Source of the DNA: Nocardia sp. NRRL S-836
GTDB taxonomy: Bacteria > Actinomycetota > Actinomycetes > Mycobacteriales > Pseudonocardiaceae
Assembly: GCF_001279525.1 (NCBI RefSeq)
Contig: NZ_LGDY01000156.1
Coordinates: 1 to 9,584, forward strand
DNA length: 9,584 bases
Direction of reading: 5' to 3'
The position numbers and the translations under genes were made by a program. This document shows positions 1 through 5,009 of the stretch, piece after piece; positions within the stretch are counted from its first letter, which is position 1; each line of letters starts with the position of its first letter. The notes under the pieces are model-generated. The model had not been told where the DNA came from. It saw nothing but the letters and a program-made list of their open reading frames with translations, and searched no databases.

Positions 1-203
1 TCGAGACGAAGGAAGGCGAGAAGCGCACTGTCGTGGAGCTGGAGGTCGACGAGATCGGCCCCTCGCTGCGCTACGCGACCGCGAAGGTCAACAAGGTCAC
101 GCGCGGGGAGACCACCAGGAAGGCAGCTGGCGCCGTGAACGATCCCTGGGAGGGCGAGGCTCCGCCCGCCGGTGACGGCTTCGCGGACGAGCCATCGCTC
201 TAG
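1..203 (+). CDS. ssb: Single-stranded DNA-binding protein, C-terminal part (5' end outside window)
   Basis: Reading from base 3 gives 66 residues to a TAG at 201-203. The first part ([20 protein letters not shown], then KVNKV) matches the last strands of the actinobacterial SSB OB-fold, where '[13 protein letters not shown]' is highly conserved. A short linker with the usual NDPW motif and an acidic tail follow. SSB coats single-stranded DNA in replication and repair, and its C-terminal tip recruits partner proteins. The normal tip ends in Asp-Asp/Glu-x-Pro-Phe. Here it ends Ala-Asp-Glu-Pro-Ser-Leu, so the terminal Pro-Phe is missing, and the linker is very short compared with housekeeping SsbA. 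This suggests a paralogue such as those on plasmids and integrative elements, but the start is not visible. The family call is firm; the paralogue status is inference. Confidence 0.85.
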   Translation, partial: ETKEGEKRTVVELEVDEIGPSLRYATAKVNKVTRGETTRKAAGAVNDPWEGEAPPAGDGFADEPSL

Positions 204-215
204 GTCACCCGATCG

Positions 216-253
216 AGTGTTGGTGGGTCACTCATCGGTGACCCACCAACACT
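216..253 (+). terminator. Perfect 16-bp hairpin after ssb, likely terminator
   Basis: The arms 216-231 and 238-253 are exact reverse complements around a 6-nt loop (TCATCG), starting 12 nt after the ssb stop. No U-tract follows, which is common for actinomycete terminators. The symmetry means it could act in both directions, though no convergent gene is visible. Confidence 0.7.
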
Positions 254-304
254 GAATTCGGCCCCGGGTTCTCGTAGCCCTCTGCCCGACAGGACCAATC
301 CACA

Positions 305-685
305 ATGACTGCCCTTGATCGACTTCTCGACAAGCTTTTCAATGGTCTAGGAGAGCCGCTTACCCCTGACGCCCGAGCGCAGATCGTTCGTCTTGACACC
401 AACCCCAGCCCACAAACCTGGAACGAGGCATACTCGCTCATTGTCGGAACGCAGTTCAGCACCAAGTCGTTGTGGGCTGCTGTCCGAGATATCGACCCAC
501 GATGTCCGCGGGCTCCGTCTTCGGCATATGCCGGGACCAACCCCGATCGATGGCACGGCTACTTTCCCGCTCAGCTCACGCTGCGCATCGCCCTGCGTCA
601 CGCGGGCGATGCCAACACGGCCAGCATCACCGACACCGGCGCCAAGGCTCGATCTTCCCCTATGCCTCGGTTGCCCACAATCTGA
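305..685 (+). CDS. Hypothetical protein, probably the 5' part of a frame-broken gene
   Basis: An ATG at 305 follows AGGA at 291-294. About the first 105 residues look like real coding, with mixed polarity and an amphipathic start (LDRLLDKLFNGLGEPL). Later segments include SLIVGTQFSTKSLWAAV and WHGYFPAQLTLRIALRHAG. I recognise no family. After about position 645 this frame loses coding character and stops at 683-685, while plausible coding continues in the two other + frames (next entry). Base composition is visibly less GC-rich than the recombinase genes. It sits between the ssb terminator and a truncated CpaE-like gene, in a stretch full of broken genes. It may be a plasmid- or element-borne orphan gene in decay. 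Confidence 0.4.
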   Translation: MTALDRLLDKLFNGLGEPLTPDARAQIVRLDTNPSPQTWNEAYSLIVGTQFSTKSLWAAVRDIDPRCPRAPSSAYAGTNPDRWHGYFPAQLTLRIALRHAGDANTASITDTGAKARSSPMPRLPTI

Positions 686-854
686 CGGCTTCCGCCACAT
701 GCCGTGCACCGCGTCGGCCTTTGCCTACTACCGCGAAGCTCGTGCCGACAACTGGCTCCCTTCTGGATAGCAGAGGCCTGAGGCACAACCTCCGGTCAAC
801 GGGAAGCCCACCTGCGAACAGTTCGCTGCGAGCGACAAGCGACAGCCGCCGTGA
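645..854 (+). pseudogene. Out-of-frame continuation of the 305 gene
   Basis: In frame 1, about 645-692 reads IFPYASVAHNLTAS. Frame 3 then carries on from about 692 with GFRHMPCTASAFAYYREARA and DNWLPSG, up to a TAG at 768-770. Beyond the TAG, frame 3 stays plausible (QRPEAQPPVNGKPTCEQFAA) up to TGA at 852-854. Reading the pieces together with the preceding ORF needs two frameshifts and one in-frame stop. This is inferred from coding character alone; I have no homologue to align, so chance frames remain possible. Confidence 0.3.
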
Positions 855-964
855 TGGCTCTACGAGCACCGAAGCGACGCAGCTCCTTCCACTCGCGCAA
901 TAACGCAGTCACAAACCACAAGCCACATAGCCACAGCGGAGCCCCCGACCGAGACGAGCCGTTG

Positions 965-1381
965 ATGAATCGGAATTCCGTTACAGAAGCCCAAGTCACC
1001 GAGTCGGCCTCGTCGCGAGTTCTGCACCAGTTCACCAACTGCCTTCACACCCTGCACGAATCATCGCAGCAGTATGACTGCCTGCATGGCGAGGCTCCTC
1101 AACTGCATCAGTGGACGGCAGCCTCCCTTGTCCTCATCGACCACACTGCCCTCGACTTGTGCCTGATCCGCTCCATGCCTGAACGAGCGGGTGTGGTACT
1201 GGTGACTTCCTCTGGAGCAGCGTCCAAGCCATGGGCCGACGCCGCCAGGCTCGGCGTCGAGTCAGTGCTGGAGCTGCCCAGGGAATCGCGCACACTCACG
1301 GCGCTCATCGCCAGCAAACGAGCCGCGCTTAGCGCCAACTACAAGCTGCTCGTTCTTCTCGGCCGGATCATCTGGCCTTAA
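965..1381 (+). CDS. Truncated CpaE/Ssd-like protein, pseudo-receiver domain only
   Basis: The frame is open from GTG 851, but residues before the ATG at 965 are low-complexity and basic, so I take 965 (138 aa, MNRNSVTEAQV start). The central part resembles the N-terminal pseudo-receiver domain of the actinobacterial CpaE-like/septum-site (Ssd) family. There is a Trp followed by a strand SLVLID, then PERAGVVLVTS, the helix WADAARLGVESVLELP, and a last helix. In full proteins this domain is followed by a MinD/ParA-type P-loop ATPase. Here the frame ends at LLVLLGRIIWP, just where the P-loop strand should begin, and other gene debris starts about 28 nt later. It is therefore probably a non-functional remnant whose ATPase domain has been lost. 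The family assignment rests on pattern and spacing, not on a catalytic motif. Confidence 0.5.
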   Translation: MNRNSVTEAQVTESASSRVLHQFTNCLHTLHESSQQYDCLHGEAPQLHQWTAASLVLIDHTALDLCLIRSMPERAGVVLVTSSGAASKPWADAARLGVESVLELPRESRTLTALIASKRAALSANYKLLVLLGRIIWP

Positions 1382-1408
1382 AACCCGCGCCGCGCCTCCC
1401 AGTGGCCC

Positions 1409-1757
1409 GGACGTTCCCCGCGGCAGCGCGAGGTCACCCCTTGGTCGCCCATCCTCAGCTGGACCACCGAGCAGGTGTGGCGCGCCATCCACGCCTCCGG
1501 CGCGCCACACCAGCCTGCCTACCACGCGGGATTCCCCCCGCCTTTCCTGCGTGTTCCGTGTGCTCGCCAGCCCCACCGAACTCGTCCTCGCGGCCATCTC
1601 AAACCCGATCTCACCCTAGCGCTACCCCGCGCTAGAACCGGAGATCGGCTTCAAGCACAACTTGCCCATGGCCGAGAGCAGTTCGCCGTGCTCACGGCAC
1701 CTCAGCCTGAAAGCGGCACGACCAGCAGAAATTCGCCCTCACCACGGGGGGTCGTGA
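1409..1757 (+). pseudogene. PAPS-reductase-family protein, decayed C-terminal fragment
   Basis: Frame 2 from about 1409 reads RQREVTPWSPILSWTTEQVW and then RAIHASGAPHQPAYHAGFP. This is the hallmark C-terminal segment of PP-loop PAPS-reductase-family proteins ('Y-P-L-x-x-W-x-x-x-x-V-W..I...G.P.HPAY..G..R.SC..C'). At about 1537 the match shifts to frame 3: RLSCVFRVLASPTELVLAAI. An in-frame TAG lies at 1617-1619, followed by RYPALEPEIGFKHNLPMAES, then TGA at 1755-1757. The second Cys of the usual C-x-x-C pair is Arg here. There is no N-terminal PP-loop domain and no start, so the gene is dead. A matching N-terminal half lies 1.5 kb downstream in the same orientation (3227). Confidence 0.7.
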
Positions 1758-1809
1758 AAGTCCGTTCGATCCCGCCGAGATCTTGCAGCACCACGCGGAA
1801 GGCCTCGCC

Positions 1810-2979
1810 ATGACCAGCACCCTGCACCCCGCCACCCAGCCCGGCACGCTCACCTCCCGCTACTTCGAGCAGGCGACCGCCGACCAAGCCGAGACCACCT
1901 GGGCATTGCGGCTGCTGGAGATCAGCCGTCTCCTGCAGAACATCGCCCCACGCACCTACCGGCTCGCGGTCCGGATCAGCACCGACACCAGCACCGTCGC
2001 CGTCTGCCTGCTCAACACCGTCGGGAGCCACTGGACCTCAGCCGGAGGCCGCGCACCGGGCTGGCTCACCGACTGGCGTGGCAACCAGGGCCAAACCTGG
2101 GACGACGTCCGGCGTTCTATCGAGCACCACCTGTCCTGTGCGCTCACGGCAGCCAAGCCCGACGACCTCTTCGTCAAGGCCACCGCCGCCCGAATGCGGG
2201 ACTGGGGTACCAAGGCCCGCACGCCGATGTGGACCGTCAACCTCCCCATCGGCCGCGCCGTGCTGGGCTACAGCGCACTCGACCAGTCCGCACGCCACCC
2301 CGACGCGCCACTGCACGATCTGCGCGTGATCGTTGACAAGTACCTGGACAAGGAACACGCGGACTACGGCGAACAGGCCGCGCAGAATCGCGCCGGCCAC
2401 CCCTACCTCAGCCTGCTCGCCGTCAACAACTGGCTGGCGCAGCTCAACCGGCACGGCACCATCGACGACGCCGACCACGACGCCGCGCCCACGTCGTTGG
2501 ACACCGACCTGCTCACCCAGATCATCACCGCGCAGGCCGGCGTGAACGCGGCGGAAAGCATCCTCACCGCGCTCGACCAAGCCTACGACGTCCCCGCCGG
2601 CCTGGACCCGGGCCTGCGCGGCACCATGATCGACGGCTATACCGACGGCGACGTCAACACCACCCTCGGCCAGATCAACAACGCCACCGGCACCCACATC
2701 ATCTGCCTGTGGGACAGGCACCAGACCACCACGCTCGGCGACCTCTACTTCGGACACTCCAACTTCTTCATCGTCCACGACGGCCGCGTACACGAGCTGG
2801 CCGGTGAGCTTTGGAGCTGGCTCAACAACGACCCGTGCGACCCTGATACTCCGCTCAACCCCGGTAGGCCCGACACCTGGAGCGGCTCGCCCACGCCGCA
2901 CATTTTGGCCACCCTGCCCGCCCACGACGGCCGCCTCAACTACGCCCTGCGCACGGATGTCCAACCGTGTCGCTCATGA
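1810..2979 (+). CDS. Hypothetical protein, 389 aa
   Basis: The frame is open from TTG 1783, but the ATG at 1810 has GGAAGG (1797-1802) seven nt upstream, so I choose 1810. Third codon positions are strongly G/C through the whole ORF, which supports real coding. I do not recognise the family. The protein looks soluble: no signal peptide and no membrane span. It is rich in Asp, Thr and Asn, with an aromatic block early on (SHWTSAGGRAPGWLTDWRGN), a polar central part (about residues 200-260) and a beta-rich C-terminal third (THIICLWDRHQTTTLGDLYF, SNFFIVHDGRVHELAGELWS). It is the only apparently intact gene between the two PAPS-reductase-like fragments and may be an accessory partner of that gene, but nothing in the sequence proves this. 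Confidence 0.75.
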   Translation: MTSTLHPATQPGTLTSRYFEQATADQAETTWALRLLEISRLLQNIAPRTYRLAVRISTDTSTVAVCLLNTVGSHWTSAGGRAPGWLTDWRGNQGQTWDDVRRSIEHHLSCALTAAKPDDLFVKATAARMRDWGTKARTPMWTVNLPIGRAVLGYSALDQSARHPDAPLHDLRVIVDKYLDKEHADYGEQAAQNRAGHPYLSLLAVNNWLAQLNRHGTIDDADHDAAPTSLDTDLLTQIITAQAGVNAAESILTALDQAYDVPAGLDPGLRGTMIDGYTDGDVNTTLGQINNATGTHIICLWDRHQTTTLGDLYFGHSNFFIVHDGRVHELAGELWSWLNNDPCDPDTPLNPGRPDTWSGSPTPHILATLPAHDGRLNYALRTDVQPCRS

Positions 2980-3013
2980 CGCGCGATCAACTGGGTGCTG
3001 GGCAGGCCGACCG

Positions 3014-3109
3014 TTGACCGACGACGATCTCGAACGGCTCGACGAGGCGATTCCGCACTCCTGCATCCCCGAGGCGATCAGCGCGATCGTCGATGGCATG
3101 GACGGGTAG
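3014..3109 (+). CDS. Possible 31-residue acidic ORF
   Basis: From TTG 3014 to TAG 3107-3109 the frame encodes LTDDDLERLDEAIPHSCIPE followed by AISAIVDGMDG. It is acidic and helix-prone, with GGCAGG at 3001-3006 as a weak ribosome site. It could be a small gene, or the surviving C-terminus of a longer lost gene, since the same frame extends upstream without a stop but overlaps the 389-aa gene. No family is recognised. Confidence 0.25.
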   Translation: MTDDDLERLDEAIPHSCIPEAISAIVDGMDG

Positions 3110-3149
3110 CGCACGCAGCGATGCGGCCCGCCGTCTCGGTCTCCCGCAA

Positions 3150-3168
3150 CGCGACCGTCCCGGTCGCG
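3150..3168 (+). other. Short GC-rich hairpin before the PP-loop gene
   Basis: CGCGACCG (3150-3157) pairs with CGGTCGCG (3161-3168) across a 3-nt loop. It lies in the 117-bp gap between 3109 and the ATG at 3227, about 45 nt before the ribosome site. It could terminate upstream transcription or form part of the leader of the next gene. No promoter is clear. Confidence 0.35.
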
Positions 3169-3211
3169 CTCAGGGTCACCGTGCTTCGCCGGTCCCACAA
3201 CCACCTCGCGG

Positions 3212-3223
3212 AAGGAGGTGATC
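3212..3223 (+). promoter_or_regulatory. Twelve-nt perfect anti-Shine-Dalgarno match
   Basis: AAGGAGGTGATC is complementary to the 3' end of 16S rRNA over its full length. It decides the start: GGAGG ends 8 nt before ATG 3227, whereas the in-frame GTG at 3218 lies inside the site itself. Confidence 0.8.
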
Positions 3224-3226
3224 TCG

Positions 3227-3796
3227 ATGTCCGCAGCCGGCTCGATGCTCACCCCGCTGGGGGTTCAGGTGTCCAAGGACGTCGCGCTCCAGGCCGTGCG
3301 TGCGGCACAGGCCGCTCTGGGCCTGCTGCGTCCGCCACCACCGGCACTGCCGCTTGCCTCGGTCCGCGGGCAACCCGCACCGAAGGTGGTGGCCGCGTTG
3401 GGACTCGGATGCGATTCGAGCGCGATTCTCGCGCGCTGGCTCACCAACCCGTCGAGCCGGGACTTCGCCCTTGACGACCTTGTGGTGATCACCGCGATGA
3501 CGGGTCAGGAATGGCCGGTAACCCGCCTGCTGGTCGAGGAGCACCTGCTGCCGCTGATGGCGGCCGCGGGCGTGCGGTTCATCCAGGTCGCTCGCCGCGG
3601 TCCTCGGCAAGCCGATGGTATCGACATTCTGTCCGACACGCGCTCGCCGGACCGTCTGCAGTTGGTGGGGGCGTGGACGCTGGCGCACGAGATGTTCGCC
3701 GGTGCCACAGTCCCGCAGACTGCCGGCGACCGCTTGTGTTCAGTTGACTGCACCAAGTCCGATCTGACCAAGGATGGACTGTCCATCCGGGACTGA
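3227..3796 (+). pseudogene. PAPS-reductase-family (PP-loop) protein, truncated after its N-terminal half
   Basis: The start is ATG 3227, set by the strong ribosome site. Of 189 codons, about 173 look native. The PP-loop-like motif GLGCDSS lies at residues 59-65 (Asp63), followed by FALDDLVVITAMTGQEWPVT. Next come VRFIQVARRG, the DILSD motif, and the conserved VPQTAGDRLCSV (Cys171) that in relatives precedes 'HAKG' and the substrate-binding C-terminal half. Family members use ATP-like PP-loop chemistry on sulfur donors or nucleotides; many stand-alone actinobacterial copies have unknown substrates. Here resemblance stops after Val173 (about 3745). Sixteen unrelated codons follow to TGA 3794-3796, 13 nt before the recombinase start. 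Full proteins are usually near 300 aa, so the gene is cut, most simply by insertion of the element that begins here. The stub may still be translated. Confidence 0.75.
3772..3788 (+). repeat. Inverted repeat between the gene break and the first recombinase
   Basis: GGATGGA (3772-3778) and TCCATCC (3782-3788) are perfect inverted arms around CTG, 22 nt before the recombinase ATG. Just upstream, ACCAAG occurs twice (3752-3757 and 3767-3772). These could be recombinase-binding sites at the element end, or an operator or attenuator hairpin for the recombinase operon. Confidence 0.4.
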
Positions 3797-3809
3797 AAGG
3801 GTTTGGTGG

Positions 3810-5009
3810 ATGTCTGATCTACGACGGCTGCTCATGGAAGGGCAGGAGGACCTCGGCCGGGTCGGGGCGGTAACTGCGGGAAAAGGAAAGCTTCCCCCGT
3901 TCGTGGTGGTCGACTCGGCTGGCGTGGAGGTCGAGCCGGTGACCCGGTACCTGCGAGACCTGGCGTTGAGCGACATGAGCCCGCTGACCAGCCGCAGCTA
4001 CGGCTACGACCTGCTGCGATGGTTCAGGGTGCTGTGGGCGTTGGAGGTGGATTGGGAGCGCGCGACCGGCGCGGATGTTGACGTCCTGGTCGGCTGGATG
4101 AGGACCGCGCGCAACCCGCAGCGCAGGCGGACTCGCGCGGGCGGGGCCACGCCGGGGACGGTGAACATCCGGACGGGCAAGCCGGCGCTAGCTGAGGGTT
4201 ACGCCCCGAGGACGATCAACCACTGTTTGACTGCCGTGTATGGGTTTTACGCCTATCACCAGCATTTCGGCAGGGGTCCGGTGGCGAACCCGGTGCCGTC
4301 CTCACGGGCTCGCCGGATGGCGCTGGCGCACCGCAGCCCGATCGACGCCAAGCAGCGGTTCAAGCGGGCGCGGTTGCGGCAGCGGGTCGCGGACACGACT
4401 CCCCGGGCGATCCCGGACGCGATGTGGGACGAGTTGTTCGCCGCCATGACCTGCGACCGCGACCGGTCGCTGTTGTTGTGCTACGTGTCCAGCGGGGCCA
4501 GGGCCAGCGAGTTGCTCGGTGTGGCCCTGGGGGATGTGGACTGGGCCGGGTCGCGCATGTATGTGATCTCGAAGGGCACGCGGCTGCGGCAGGCGGTGCC
4601 GATCTCGCCGGAGGCGATCCGGTACTTGACGCGCTACCTGGACGCCGTCGGCCTTCCCGGCCCTGACGAGCCGCTGTGGCGCACGCGCCGGGGTGCGAGC
4701 AGGGCGGTGTCGTATTGGGCAATGCGGCGGGTTTTGCAGCGGGCCAACGAGAAGCTGGGGACGAACTGGTCGCTGCATGACCTTCGGCACACTGCCTCGA
4801 CCAGGATGGCCAACGACTCGGAGATGACCTTGCGCGATGTCCAGGCAGTACTGCGGCACGCCAACATCGAGACCACTGGCCGCTACATGACCGTCCGGGT
4901 GGAGGACATGTTCGACAAGCTCCAGGAGCACTACAACCGGCCGCGCCCGCAGCGGACGTTCGCGGCTGGGTACGACGAGGCCGACGTCAAGGCGGTGTTC
5001 GGTGGCTGA
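3810..5009 (+). CDS. Tyrosine recombinase, TnpA-like (399 aa)
   Basis: The frame is open from 3774, but ATG 3810 has AAAGGG at 3797-3802 and gives the expected N-terminus. Residues about 40-150 form the SAM-like core-binding domain (helices around SPLTSRSYGYDLLRWFRVLW), with a basic insert near residue 105 (NPQRRRTRAGG). The catalytic domain has Arg231 (SSGARASELLG), Lys255 (VISKGTRLRQAVPIS), His323/Arg326 (LHDLRHTAST), His350 (VLRHANIETT) and the nucleophile Tyr359 (GRYM). All six positions are present, so it should be active. Such enzymes cut and rejoin DNA through a 3'-phosphotyrosine at attachment sites. It overlaps the next recombinase by 8 nt, a sign of coupled translation. Size, position at the element edge and the coupled larger partner fit Tn554 TnpA; a stand-alone integrase is the alternative. 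Confidence 0.9.
   Translation: MSDLRRLLMEGQEDLGRVGAVTAGKGKLPPFVVVDSAGVEVEPVTRYLRDLALSDMSPLTSRSYGYDLLRWFRVLWALEVDWERATGADVDVLVGWMRTARNPQRRRTRAGGATPGTVNIRTGKPALAEGYAPRTINHCLTAVYGFYAYHQHFGRGPVANPVPSSRARRMALAHRSPIDAKQRFKRARLRQRVADTTPRAIPDAMWDELFAAMTCDRDRSLLLCYVSSGARASELLGVALGDVDWAGSRMYVISKGTRLRQAVPISPEAIRYLTRYLDAVGLPGPDEPLWRTRRGASRAVSYWAMRRVLQRANEKLGTNWSLHDLRHTASTRMANDSEMTLRDVQAVLRHANIETTGRYMTVRVEDMFDKLQEHYNRPRPQRTFAAGYDEADVKAVFGG

Noticed and set aside
2038..2964. Minus-strand ORF of 308 aa opposite the 389-aa gene
   Set aside because: It is a low-complexity Gly/Val/Arg-rich translation with no good start site. The + frame has better codon bias and a ribosome site.
3744..3775. TTGACT at 3744-3749 as a -35 box for the recombinase operon
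   Set aside because: No TANNNT-type -10 lies at 16-19 bp; the nearest sequences (GATCTG, AAGGAT) are wrong in sequence or spacing.
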